Shown here in pieces: positions 8,714 to 17,045 of a DNA stretch of 64,000 nucleotides. Positions within the stretch are counted from its first letter, which is position 1, and each line of letters opens with the position of its first letter. The translations under genes were made by a program, and so were the position numbers. The notes below the pieces were generated by a model. The model was not told the DNA's origin. It worked only from the letters and a program-made list of their open reading frames with translations, and made no database searches. Source of the DNA: Pseudomaricurvus sp050633365 (GTDB lineage Bacteria; Pseudomonadota; Gammaproteobacteria; Pseudomonadales; Cellvibrionaceae); assembly GCA_050633365.1 (NCBI GenBank), contig JBOEGJ010000029.1:62001-126000 (forward strand), read 5' to 3'.

Positions 8714-9610
8714 ATGGCAAGCGAAGAACTCACTCAAACGGGTTATATCCAACACCACCTGCAAAATATGGCCTATGGCGAATTGCCAGCCGGCTATGAA
8801 CGCGCAGATGGATCAGTATTAGAGCAAGCGACTTGGACGCTGGCTCACTCCACTCAAGAAGCTGCTGATATGGGCTTTTGGGCGGTTCACCTTGATACCT
8901 TGGGCTGGTCTATCGGCTTAGGTTTGATTTTCTCTTGGTTGTTTTCGAAAGCGGCCAAAAACGCTTCAACAGGTGTTCCTAGCGGTCTGCAAAGCTTTGT
9001 AGAGATGATCGTTGAGTTCGTCGATGGGGTTGTAAAAGATACTTTCCATCATTCCAACAAGTTGGTTGCTCCTATGGCGCTGACCATCTTTGTCTGGGTG
9101 TTCATGATGAACTTGATGGATCTGGTGCCGATTGACTGGTTGCCTATGGGCGCTCAGATTATCTCTGGCGATCCGCATCTGTACTTTAAAGTCGTTCCTA
9201 CCACCGATCCCAATGCTACCTTGGGCATGGCGATAGGCGTCTTCATACTGATGATCGGCTTCAGTATCAAAAACAAAGGCTTCGGCGGCTTCATGCGCGA
9301 ACTTGCCTTACACCCGTTTAATCACCCTGTGATGATTCCTTTCAACTTGTTCCTAGAAATGGTTGGTCTAATCGCCAAGCCGATTTCTCTAGGCTTGCGT
9401 TTGTTCGGAAACCTCTACGCCGGTGAAATGATCTTTATCTTGATCGCCTTGTTGTACTCTGGCGGTTTGGTATTGGGCGCCTTTGGTGCTGGTTTGCAGT
9501 GGATGTGGGCAGTCTTCCATATTCTGGTTATTACTCTGCAAGCGTTTGTGTTCATGGTACTGACTACGGTCTACATGGCTATGGCACACGATGTTGATGA
9601 GCATCACTAA
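8714..9610 (+). CDS. atpB: F1Fo ATP synthase subunit a
   Basis: Fo stator subunit that forms the two proton half-channels facing the c-ring. 298 residues from ATG 8714. A GTG at 8699 in frame would add five residues, but ATG 8714 gives the N-terminus MASEELTQTGYI, which matches E. coli AtpB (MASENMTPQDYI) and lies about 7 bases after GAG. The essential arginine is in KPISLGLRLFGN, followed by the GEMIFILIA and ITLQAFVFMVLTTVY helices. A long 5' gap (8557-8713) with TTTTAAAACT repeats separates it from atpI. Confidence 0.97.
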   Translation: MASEELTQTGYIQHHLQNMAYGELPAGYERADGSVLEQATWTLAHSTQEAADMGFWAVHLDTLGWSIGLGLIFSWLFSKAAKNASTGVPSGLQSFVEMIVEFVDGVVKDTFHHSNKLVAPMALTIFVWVFMMNLMDLVPIDWLPMGAQIISGDPHLYFKVVPTTDPNATLGMAIGVFILMIGFSIKNKGFGGFMRELALHPFNHPVMIPFNLFLEMVGLIAKPISLGLRLFGNLYAGEMIFILIALLYSGGLVLGAFGAGLQWMWAVFHILVITLQAFVFMVLTTVYMAMAHDVDEHH

Positions 9611-9638
9611 GACGTTCTAACTTTTTTAAACGATTTAC

Positions 9639-9679
9639 TTTTAACTTTAACTTTAAACCTTCGAAAATTGGAGAAAACA
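9639..9679 (+). promoter_or_regulatory. U-rich translational enhancer-like leader of atpE
   Basis: The 69-base atpB-atpE gap has a run of TTTTAAC/TTTAAC repeats (9639-9655) and then TTGGAGA as ribosome-binding site before ATG 9680. E. coli atpE has a comparable UUUUAAC-containing enhancer upstream of its ribosome-binding site, which raises c-subunit translation to match c-ring stoichiometry. The functional role here is inferred from that likeness. Confidence 0.45.
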
Positions 9680-9928
9680 ATGGAAGCACTTGGTTTGGTA
9701 TACGTAGCTAGCGCACTGCTGATCGGTTTGGGCGCACTGGGTACTGCAATCGGTTTCGGTACTTTGGGCGGCAAACTTTTGGAAGGCTCTGCTCGTCAGC
9801 CAGAACAAGGCCCTGCTCTGCAAGGTAAAATGTTCTTGATGGCTGGTCTGTTGGATGCGGTTCCTATGATCGGTGTTGGTATCGGCATGTACCTGATCTT
9901 TGTTGTTGCACCTGGCCTTGCAGGCTAA
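9680..9928 (+). CDS. atpE: F1Fo ATP synthase subunit c
   Basis: Proteolipid of the rotating c-ring. 82 residues from ATG 9680; a TTG at 9668 in frame lies inside the ribosome-binding site (TTGGAGAAAACA) and is rejected. Two transmembrane hairpin helices are joined by the polar loop ARQPE. The proton-carrying carboxylate is Asp59 in GLLDAVPMIGVG, matching Asp61 of E. coli. An Asp with no Na+-type ligand set points to a proton-driven enzyme. Codon use is biased, as in highly expressed genes. Confidence 0.97.
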   Translation: MEALGLVYVASALLIGLGALGTAIGFGTLGGKLLEGSARQPEQGPALQGKMFLMAGLLDAVPMIGVGIGMYLIFVVAPGLAG

Positions 9929-9977
9929 TCGACCTCTTTCTTTATAACCTTTCCTTAAAGAACAATGAGGTGTCGGT

Positions 9978-10448
9978 GTGAACATTAATTTGACTTTGAT
10001 TGGCCAAACGATTTCGTTTGCACTCTTCGTGCTGTTTTGCATGAAGTTTGTATGGCCAGCGCTTATTTCTGTAATGGAAGAGCGTGAAAAGAAAATCGCC
10101 GATGGTCTGGAAGCTGCTGACCGCGCTGACAAAGATCTTGAGCTGGCTCAGAAAAAAGCCACTCAACAACTGCGTGAAGCGAAAGAAGAAGCAGCAGCAA
10201 TTATTGAGCAAGCTAACAAGCGTGCCAACCAGATTGTTGAAGAAGCTAAAGATCAAGCTGTCGTCGAAGGCGACCGTTTGAAGGCTGCCGCTGAAGCTCA
10301 GATCGAGCAAGAAGTTAACCGTGCGAAAGAAGATCTTCGCGGTAAGGTTGCTGCTCTGGCGCTAGCTGGTGCTGAGAAAGTACTGGGTGCGTCAATCGAC
10401 GAGTCTGCTAACAGCGAACTGGTAAACCAGTTAGCCGCCGAACTGTAA
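9978..10448 (+). CDS. atpF: F1Fo ATP synthase subunit b
   Basis: Peripheral stalk subunit. 156 residues: one N-terminal transmembrane helix (FALFVLFCMKFVWPALI), then a long charged, Ala/Glu/Lys-rich helix that dimerises as a coiled coil and reaches the delta subunit. Starts with GTG at 9978 preceded by AATGAGG. Twelve bases separate it from atpH. Confidence 0.97.
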   Translation: MNINLTLIGQTISFALFVLFCMKFVWPALISVMEEREKKIADGLEAADRADKDLELAQKKATQQLREAKEEAAAIIEQANKRANQIVEEAKDQAVVEGDRLKAAAEAQIEQEVNRAKEDLRGKVAALALAGAEKVLGASIDESANSELVNQLAAEL

Positions 10449-10460
10449 GCGAGGTTAATC

Positions 10461-10997
10461 ATGGCCGAACTTACGACTTTAGCTAGACCATACGCCAAAG
10501 CGGCATTCGAATCGGCGGATGCTGCAGGTGAATTACAAAAGTGGTCTGAAATGCTAACTCTAGCTGCTGCCGTATCGCAGCAGGATGGAATGATCAAGGC
10601 GCTGGTGTCACCCGCTTTGACCGCACAGCAAAAAGCGAAAGCCTTTGTTGATGTGTGTGGTGATGAGCTCAATGCGAGCGCAGTGAACTTGATGAACGTT
10701 TTGGCTGATAATCAACGCCTGACTCTGCTTCCGCAGATTCAAGAGCTGTTTGAATATCATAAAGCTCAGCGTGAACAGTCCGTCGATGTGGAAGTGACCA
10801 CAGCCTTTGAGTTAGCCGGCGACTTGCAAGATAAATTGGCGAAGGCACTGAGTGCCAAGCTGGACCGTGAGGTGAGTTTGACGGCTTCGGTCGATAAAGC
10901 TCTTTTGGGTGGCGCTCTGGTACGTGCAGGCGACACAGTAATTGACGGTTCGGTGCGTGGTCGTTTGGCCAAGCTCGCCGAAGCAATGAACTCCTGA
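10461..10997 (+). CDS. atpH: F1 ATP synthase subunit delta
   Basis: Links the b-dimer stalk to the top of the alpha3beta3 head. 178 residues. Typical family start (ELTTLARPYAKAAFE), a helical N-terminal domain, and a C-terminal part with LDREVSLTASVDKALLGGALVRAGDTVIDGSVRGRL spread over its last 50 residues. It lies between atpF and atpA in the standard order. Confidence 0.96.
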   Translation: MAELTTLARPYAKAAFESADAAGELQKWSEMLTLAAAVSQQDGMIKALVSPALTAQQKAKAFVDVCGDELNASAVNLMNVLADNQRLTLLPQIQELFEYHKAQREQSVDVEVTTAFELAGDLQDKLAKALSAKLDREVSLTASVDKALLGGALVRAGDTVIDGSVRGRLAKLAEAMNS

Positions 10998-11033
10998 TTC
11001 GGCCAACGCCGAATAGGAATTGAGGAACAGAGC

Positions 11034-12578
11034 ATGCAGCAACTGAATCCTTCTGAAATCAGTGACATTATCAAGCAGCGCATCGATGGTATCGATGTTA
11101 CTGCTAAAGCCCAAAATGAGGGCACCGTCGTTTCTGTAACTGACGGTATTATTCGTATCCACGGTCTAGAAGACGTGATGTACGGTGAAATGATCGAGTT
11201 CGAAGGCGGTGTCTATGGTATGGCACTTAACCTTGAGCGCGACAGTGTTGGTGCGGTAGTACTGGGTGACTATGAAGGCGTAGCCGAAGGTCAAACCTGT
11301 AAGTGTACTGGTCGTATCTTGGAAGTACCTGTTGGTGATGAGTTGCTAGGTCGCGTTGTAGACGCACTGGGTAACCCTATCGACGGTAAAGGTCCAATTG
11401 GCCACAGCCAAACCGACGCGATTGAAAAAATTGCCCCAGGCGTAATTGAGCGTAAGTCAGTAGACGAGCCCGTTCAGTTTGGTCTGAAATCTGTTGATGC
11501 CATGGTTCCTGTAGGTCGTGGTCAGCGTGAGCTGATTATTGGTGACCGTCAGACCGGTAAAACCGCAATTGCGATTGACGCCATCATCAACCAGAAAGAC
11601 TCTGGCATTAAATGTATCTACGTAGCTGTTGGTCAAAAAGCTTCTTCTATTGCGGCAGTTGTTCGTAAACTGGAAGAGCATGGTGCCATGGCTCACACCA
11701 TTGTAGTTGCCGCTACCGCATCAGATCCTGCAGCGATGCAGTTCTTGGCACCGTTTGCCGGTACTACCATGGGTGAATACTTCCGTGACCGCGGACAAGA
11801 CGCCTTGATCGTACACGATGATTTGACCAAGCAAGCTTGGGCTTACCGTCAGATCTCTTTGCTGTTGCGTCGTCCTCCTGGTCGTGAAGCTTACCCTGGT
11901 GACGTATTCTACTTGCACTCCCGTTTGTTGGAGCGTGCATCTCGCGTAAACGCTGAGTACGTTGAGAAATTCACCAACGGTGAAGTGAAAGGTCAGACCG
12001 GTTCTTTAACCGCTCTTCCAATCATTGAAACCCAAGCCGGTGACGTTTCTGCATTCGTACCAACCAACGTAATTTCGATTACCGATGGTCAGATCTTCCT
12101 TGAGACTGACATGTTCAACGCTGGCATCCGTCCTGCAATGAACGCCGGTATCTCGGTATCGCGTGTTGGTGGTTCTGCTCAGTCTAAAGTGATCAAGAAA
12201 CTGTCTGGTGGTATTCGTACTGCTTTGGCTCAGTATCGTGAATTGGCGGCCTTCTCTCAGTTCGCTTCTGATCTTGACGATGCCACTAAAGCCCAGTTGG
12301 ATCACGGCGAGCGCGTAACCGAGTTGATGAAACAGAAACAATACGCACCACTCAGCATTGCTGAAATGGGCGTGATTCTGTACGCAGCCAACGAAGGTCA
12401 CCTGCAAGACGTAGAAGTTGCCAAAATTGGCGACTTCGAAGCTGCCTTGCTTTCTTACATGAACAGCGAACACGCTGATCTGATGAAGAAAGTTACCGAA
12501 ACCGGAAACTACAATGATGAAATTGAGTCCGGTTTCAAAGCGGCCCTAGAGAAATTCAAATCCACTCAAACTTGGTAA
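11034..12578 (+). CDS. atpA: F1 ATP synthase subunit alpha
   Basis: Non-catalytic nucleotide-binding subunit of the F1 head. 514 residues, standard length. N-terminal beta-barrel, Walker A GDRQTGKTA (about 170-178), the Arg finger region ISVSRVGGSAQ and a C-terminal helical domain are visible. The ribosome-binding site TTGAGGAA precedes ATG 11034. Codon use is strongly biased, as expected for an abundant protein. Confidence 0.98.
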   Translation: MQQLNPSEISDIIKQRIDGIDVTAKAQNEGTVVSVTDGIIRIHGLEDVMYGEMIEFEGGVYGMALNLERDSVGAVVLGDYEGVAEGQTCKCTGRILEVPVGDELLGRVVDALGNPIDGKGPIGHSQTDAIEKIAPGVIERKSVDEPVQFGLKSVDAMVPVGRGQRELIIGDRQTGKTAIAIDAIINQKDSGIKCIYVAVGQKASSIAAVVRKLEEHGAMAHTIVVAATASDPAAMQFLAPFAGTTMGEYFRDRGQDALIVHDDLTKQAWAYRQISLLLRRPPGREAYPGDVFYLHSRLLERASRVNAEYVEKFTNGEVKGQTGSLTALPIIETQAGDVSAFVPTNVISITDGQIFLETDMFNAGIRPAMNAGISVSRVGGSAQSKVIKKLSGGIRTALAQYRELAAFSQFASDLDDATKAQLDHGERVTELMKQKQYAPLSIAEMGVILYAANEGHLQDVEVAKIGDFEAALLSYMNSEHADLMKKVTETGNYNDEIESGFKAALEKFKSTQTW

Positions 12579-12645
12579 GTCTTAATTCGGGCGCTTAATC
12601 GCGTCCGATCTTATGACACTAAATTGAATTTTTTGGGGACCGGTA

Positions 12646-13506
12646 ATGGCAAGCGGAAAAGAGATACGTACTCAGATAACGAGTATTAAAAATACGCAGA
12701 AAATTACGTCCGCTATGGAAATGGTAGCGGCGAGTAAGATGCGTAAAGCGCAAGACCGCATGCAGCTTGGTAAACCTTACGCCCAGCGTATTCGCTCGGT
12801 GGTAGGTCACATTGCCAGTGCCAATCCAGAATATAAGCACTTATTTATGGAGCAGCGCGAAGTTAAACGCGTTGGTTTCATTCTGGTGTCTACTGACCGT
12901 GGCTTGTGTGGCGGTTTGAACGTTAACGTGTTCAAGCGTGCTATCAAAGACATGAAGCAGTGGAATGATCAAGAAGTCGAAATTGACTTGTGCTTGATTG
13001 GTGCAAAGGCTGCCGCCTTCTTCAATAGTTATGGCGGCAATGTTGTTGCTGCTGTGCGTGATCTTGGCGAACAACCAAGCGTTGCTGATTTGATCGGTAG
13101 CGTGAAAATTATGCTCGACGGCTACGCCGAAGGAAAAGTAGATAAGTTGTACTTAGTGGGCAACGAGTTTGTGAACACCATGACTCAAAACCCATTTGTT
13201 CAACAGCTACTACCTTTGCAAGCTGATGAAGATGAAAAGCTGCAACACAGCTGGGATTACTTGTACGAGCCTGACGCAGAAGCTCTGTTGGAAGGTTTAT
13301 TAACTCGTTACATTGAGTCGCAAGTGTATCAAGCTGTTGTAGAGAACACCGCCTGTGAAATGGCTGCTCGTATGTTGGCGATGAAGAACGCAACCGACAA
13401 TGCGGGTGACCTGATTGATGATCTTGAGCTGGTCTATAACAAGGCCCGACAAGCTGCGATTACGCAGGAGTTGTCAGAGATTGTTAGTGGTGCGTCTGCA
13501 GTTTGA
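12646..13506 (+). CDS. atpG: F1 ATP synthase subunit gamma
   Basis: Central rotor shaft turning inside the alpha3beta3 head. 286 residues. N-terminal helix EIRTQITSIKNTQKITSAM and C-terminal helix (YNKARQAAITQELSEIVSGA) form the coiled coil; the middle has the conserved VSTDRGLCGGLN. Lies between atpA and atpD with short spacers. Confidence 0.98.
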   Translation: MASGKEIRTQITSIKNTQKITSAMEMVAASKMRKAQDRMQLGKPYAQRIRSVVGHIASANPEYKHLFMEQREVKRVGFILVSTDRGLCGGLNVNVFKRAIKDMKQWNDQEVEIDLCLIGAKAAAFFNSYGGNVVAAVRDLGEQPSVADLIGSVKIMLDGYAEGKVDKLYLVGNEFVNTMTQNPFVQQLLPLQADEDEKLQHSWDYLYEPDAEALLEGLLTRYIESQVYQAVVENTACEMAARMLAMKNATDNAGDLIDDLELVYNKARQAAITQELSEIVSGASAV

Positions 13507-13560
13507 TCGAGCGCAGTGACAGAATTTAAATTCTAAACTTTTGTAATTGAGGATCCGGAA

Positions 13561-14937
13561 ATGAGTAGCGGACGTATCGTACAAATTATTGGTGCCGTTA
13601 TCGACGTGGAATTCCCTCGTGACTCCGTACCTAAGGTATATGACGCCTTAACCGTCGCTGAAAAGGGTTTAACCCTTGAAGTTCAGCAGCAGTTAGGTGA
13701 CGGCATGGTGCGCGCAATCGCAATGGGTTCTTCCGAAGGTGTAAGCCGTGGCTTAACCGTCGAGAACACCAACGCCCCTATCTCTGTACCTGTCGGTGCT
13801 GAGACTTTGGGTCGTATCATGGATGTATTGGGTAACCCTATTGATGAAGCTGGTCCTATCGGTGAGAAAGACCGTTCAGCTATCCATCGCAAGGCCCCTG
13901 CCTATGACGAGCTGGCAGCTTCTGAAGATCTGCTGGAAACCGGCATTAAAGTTATCGACTTGGTTTGTCCTTTCGCCAAAGGTGGTAAGGTCGGACTGTT
14001 CGGTGGTGCTGGTGTAGGTAAAACCGTAAACATGATGGAGTTGATCAACAACATTGCTAAGGCGCACAGCGGTTTGTCCGTATTCGCCGGTGTTGGTGAG
14101 CGTACTCGTGAAGGTAACGATTTCTACTACGAGATGGAAGAGTCCAACGTACTAGACAAAGTTGCCATGGTTTACGGCCAGATGAATGAGCCTCCCGGTA
14201 ACCGTCTTCGCGTAGCACTGACTGGCCTGACTATGGCTGAGAAGTTCCGTGACGAAGGTAAAGACGTACTGTTGTTCGTCGATAACATCTACCGTTACAC
14301 CTTGGCGGGTACTGAAGTATCTGCACTGCTGGGCCGTATGCCTTCAGCGGTAGGTTATCAGCCAACATTGGCTGAAGAGATGGGTGTTCTTCAAGAGCGT
14401 ATTACTTCAACTAAGAACGGCTCTATTACTTCCGTTCAAGCGGTATACGTACCTGCGGATGATTTGACCGATCCATCACCTGCAACCACCTTTGCTCACT
14501 TGGATTCAACCGTTGTATTGAGCCGTGATATTGCTTCTAAGGGTATCTACCCTGCGATCGATCCACTGGATTCAACTTCACGTCAGTTGGACCCTCTGAT
14601 CATCGGCGACGAGCATTACGCTATCGCTCGTGGCGTTCAGTCTGTTCTTCAGCGTTATAAAGAGCTGAAAGACATCATTGCGATTCTGGGTATGGATGAG
14701 CTATCTGAAGAAGATAAGCAAACCGTATCTCGTGCTCGTAAGATTGAGCGTTTCTTGTCTCAGCCTTTCCACGTAGCAGAAGTATTTACCGGTGCCCCTG
14801 GTAAATATGTTTCTCTGAAAGACACTCTAGCCGGCTTCAGTGGTATTCTGAATGGCGACTATGACAATCTTCCAGAGCAAGCCTTCTACATGGTTGGCGG
14901 TATCGAAGAAGCTGTAGAGAAAGCCAAAAAGATGTAA
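13561..14937 (+). CDS. atpD: F1 ATP synthase subunit beta (catalytic)
   Basis: Catalytic subunit making ATP. 458 residues. Walker A GGAGVGKTV (about 149-157), the catalytic-Glu segment GVGERTREGND and the Walker B strand DVLLFVDNIYRYT are present. The ribosome-binding site TGAGGATC precedes ATG 13561. The gap to atpC holds a perfect inverted repeat made of two DnaA boxes (14974-15003). Confidence 0.98.
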   Translation: MSSGRIVQIIGAVIDVEFPRDSVPKVYDALTVAEKGLTLEVQQQLGDGMVRAIAMGSSEGVSRGLTVENTNAPISVPVGAETLGRIMDVLGNPIDEAGPIGEKDRSAIHRKAPAYDELAASEDLLETGIKVIDLVCPFAKGGKVGLFGGAGVGKTVNMMELINNIAKAHSGLSVFAGVGERTREGNDFYYEMEESNVLDKVAMVYGQMNEPPGNRLRVALTGLTMAEKFRDEGKDVLLFVDNIYRYTLAGTEVSALLGRMPSAVGYQPTLAEEMGVLQERITSTKNGSITSVQAVYVPADDLTDPSPATTFAHLDSTVVLSRDIASKGIYPAIDPLDSTSRQLDPLIIGDEHYAIARGVQSVLQRYKELKDIIAILGMDELSEEDKQTVSRARKIERFLSQPFHVAEVFTGAPGKYVSLKDTLAGFSGILNGDYDNLPEQAFYMVGGIEEAVEKAKKM

Positions 14938-14973
14938 GGCATTCTCTTCAGCTCATCACATAGAGCTGAGCGA

Positions 14974-15003
14974 GGTTGTGGATAATTAACCTTATCCACA
15001 ACC
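14974..15003. repeat. Inverted pair of perfect DnaA boxes between atpD and atpC
   Basis: Arms GGTTGTGGATAA (14974-14985) and TTATCCACAACC (14992-15003) are perfect reverse complements with a 6-base spacer. Each arm contains the 9-base DnaA box consensus (14977-14985 on the minus strand, 14992-15000 on the plus strand). In the RNA the same bases would form a 12-pair hairpin 18 bases before the atpC start. It lacks a T run, so it is not a terminator. It could bind DnaA, tune epsilon-subunit expression, or both. Confidence 0.75.
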
Positions 15004-15021
15004 GAGAAAGAGGCAATAGTT

Positions 15022-15444
15022 ATGGCTATGACTGTCCACTGTGACATCGTTAGCGCAGAAGAAGAAATCTTTTCCGGTTTGGTTGAGATGGTAATTGCAG
15101 CAGGTACTGAAGGTGACGTAGGTGTCGCTTACGGTCACGCGCCGCTATTAACCAGCTTACAACCAGGTCCCATTCGTGTGATTAAACAGGATGGTGAAGA
15201 AGAGGTTTATTACGTATCAGGCGGTTACTTGGAAGTTCAGTCTTACCATGTCTCTGTACTGGCCGATACGGCTCTTCGTGCTGCCGATATGGATGAAGCT
15301 GCCGCTCTCGAAGCCAAGCGTGAGGCTGAGCAAGCATTGAATAATCAAAGCGGAGACTTTGATTACTCGCGTGCTGCCACTCAGTTGGCCGAGGCCGCTG
15401 CACAACTGCGTACTATTCAGGCGATGCGTAAAAAGCTGGGTTAA
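15022..15444 (+). CDS. atpC: F1 ATP synthase subunit epsilon
   Basis: Rotor subunit coupling gamma to the c-ring and inhibiting wasteful hydrolysis. 140 residues: N-terminal beta-sandwich (MTVHCDIVSAEEEIFSG) and a C-terminal two-helix part rich in Ala/Glu. ATG 15022 follows GAGAAAGAGG; ATG 15028 is a second possible start. Last gene of the operon; a strong terminator follows at 15473. Confidence 0.97.
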   Translation: MAMTVHCDIVSAEEEIFSGLVEMVIAAGTEGDVGVAYGHAPLLTSLQPGPIRVIKQDGEEEVYYVSGGYLEVQSYHVSVLADTALRAADMDEAAALEAKREAEQALNNQSGDFDYSRAATQLAEAAAQLRTIQAMRKKLG

Positions 15445-15472
15445 TACCAGTGTATCTATCGAATTGAGCAGT

Positions 15473-15505
15473 AAAAAAAGGGTAGCTTTTGGCTGCCCTT
15501 TTTTT
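15473..15505 (+). terminator. Terminator of the atp operon
   Basis: Stem GGGTAGC/GCTGCCC (one G-T pair) with loop TTTTG, preceded by seven A and followed by seven T, so it could work in both directions. Starts 28 bases after the atpC stop. Confidence 0.9.
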
Positions 15506-15628
15506 ATGCCTATTGTTTGGTCATCAAAAATGGTGACTATAAAGATTAGTATTCAATCAGATTTAAATTTGTACCTCGCTTGAGTTACTCTGATGGATAG
15601 GGAACTCAAACACCACGGAAGACATATT

Positions 15629-16996
15629 ATGTTGTTAGACATCGTTATTCTCGCGGCGGGTAAAGGTACCCGCATGAAATCCAATACACCAAAAGTACTC
15701 CACCCTATTGCCGGTAAACCGATGCTGGGGCATGTACTGGATTGCGCGCGAAGTCTGGGCGATGCCAAACTCAATGTCGTTATCGGTCACGGCGCCGATC
15801 AGGTGAAACAACAGTTTCAGGCGGACGACGTCAATTTCGTCGAGCAGCTTGAGCAGCTGGGTACCGGCCATGCCGTCCAGCAAGCATTAGCTCATCTCAG
15901 AGATGAAGCGACAACATTGATTCTTTACGGAGATGTACCGCTCACCCAAAAGTCGACCTTGAGCAGGTTGATCAATGAAGTTAGTGACGACAGTGTCGGA
16001 CTACTCACTGTTGAGCTCGAAAACCCTACAGGTTATGGACGTATTGTTCGAAATGAGGCGGGAGCGGTTACGGCTATCGTTGAGCAAAAAGACGCTTCTG
16101 AAGAACAGCTAAGCATCAAAGAAGGCAATACCGGTGTCATCGCCGCTCGCAGTGTTGATTTGAAACGCTGGTTGCCGTTGCTGTCTAACGATAATGCCCA
16201 AGGTGAATATTACCTCACCGACATTATTGAAATGGCGCAATCGGAAGGCAAAAAAATCGCGACACAACAGGCAGCCACCGAAGACGAAGTGCTAGGTGTG
16301 AACAACCGCCAACAACAAGCTCAGCTTGAGCGCTATTATCAGCAGCGATACGCTAACCAGTTAATGGCCGAAGGTGTGACCCTTATGGATCCGAGCCGCT
16401 TTGATTGTCGCGGGACGATAACTGCAGGCAACGATGTTGTGATTGATATTAACTGCGTATTTGAAGGTGAGGTGAGTCTGGGAAATAACGTCACGATTGG
16501 CGCTAATTGTTGCATAAAAGATGCGACTATAGCCGACGGCACCAGCGTAAAGCCAAATACATTAATTGATGACGCGGTTATCGGGGAATCCTGCGATATT
16601 GGCCCCTTTGCTCGAGTGCGACCCGCCACTGTTTTGAAAAACGGTGCCAAACTGGGTAACTTTGTCGAAACCAAAAAATCGGTTATCGGTATTGGCTCGA
16701 AAGTAAATCATCTCACTTACATTGGCGACGCCGAAATCGGTGATGGCGTTAATGTCGGCGCAGGAACCATTACCTGCAACTATGACGGTGTTAATAAATC
16801 TAAGACGGTTATCGGAGACGGCGCATTTATCGGTTCCAATTCGAGCCTAGTCGCACCGGTGAGCATAGGCGAAGGCGCTACTGTTGGCGCCGGTTCAACG
16901 GTGTCATCTGATATCGACGATAATCAGTTAGGCGTTGCTCGCGCTAAGCAGCGAAATATCTCTGGCTGGAAACGTCCGGTCAAAAAGCAAAAATAA
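15629..16996 (+). CDS. glmU: Bifunctional GlcN-1-P acetyltransferase / UDP-GlcNAc pyrophosphorylase GlmU
   Basis: Makes UDP-N-acetylglucosamine for peptidoglycan and LPS in two cytoplasmic steps. 455 residues. N-terminal nucleotidyltransferase with LAAGKGTRMKS; C-terminal left-handed beta-helix of hexapeptide repeats (IGANCCIKDATIADG and following) with acetyltransferase residues in the NYDGVNKSKT region. An in-frame ATG at 15593 would add 12 residues, but ATG 15629 follows CGGAAGAC at proper distance and gives LLDIVILAAGKGTRM, as in other GlmU proteins. glmS follows after 49 bases. Confidence 0.97.
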   Translation: MLLDIVILAAGKGTRMKSNTPKVLHPIAGKPMLGHVLDCARSLGDAKLNVVIGHGADQVKQQFQADDVNFVEQLEQLGTGHAVQQALAHLRDEATTLILYGDVPLTQKSTLSRLINEVSDDSVGLLTVELENPTGYGRIVRNEAGAVTAIVEQKDASEEQLSIKEGNTGVIAARSVDLKRWLPLLSNDNAQGEYYLTDIIEMAQSEGKKIATQQAATEDEVLGVNNRQQQAQLERYYQQRYANQLMAEGVTLMDPSRFDCRGTITAGNDVVIDINCVFEGEVSLGNNVTIGANCCIKDATIADGTSVKPNTLIDDAVIGESCDIGPFARVRPATVLKNGAKLGNFVETKKSVIGIGSKVNHLTYIGDAEIGDGVNVGAGTITCNYDGVNKSKTVIGDGAFIGSNSSLVAPVSIGEGATVGAGSTVSSDIDDNQLGVARAKQRNISGWKRPVKKQK

Positions 16997-17045
16997 AACA
17001 AGCTCACAGAGCTTTCCGTGAATTGGTAATAGTGGAATATCACTT

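Noticed and set aside
9680..9928. Na+-dependent ATP synthase
   Set aside because: Subunit c has Asp59 in the H+-type motif and lacks the Gln/Glu-Ser/Thr ligand set of Na+ enzymes.
9653..10132. 159-codon minus-strand frame over atpE-atpF
   Set aside because: Antisense shadow of highly conserved atp genes; no start signal and no recognisable domain.
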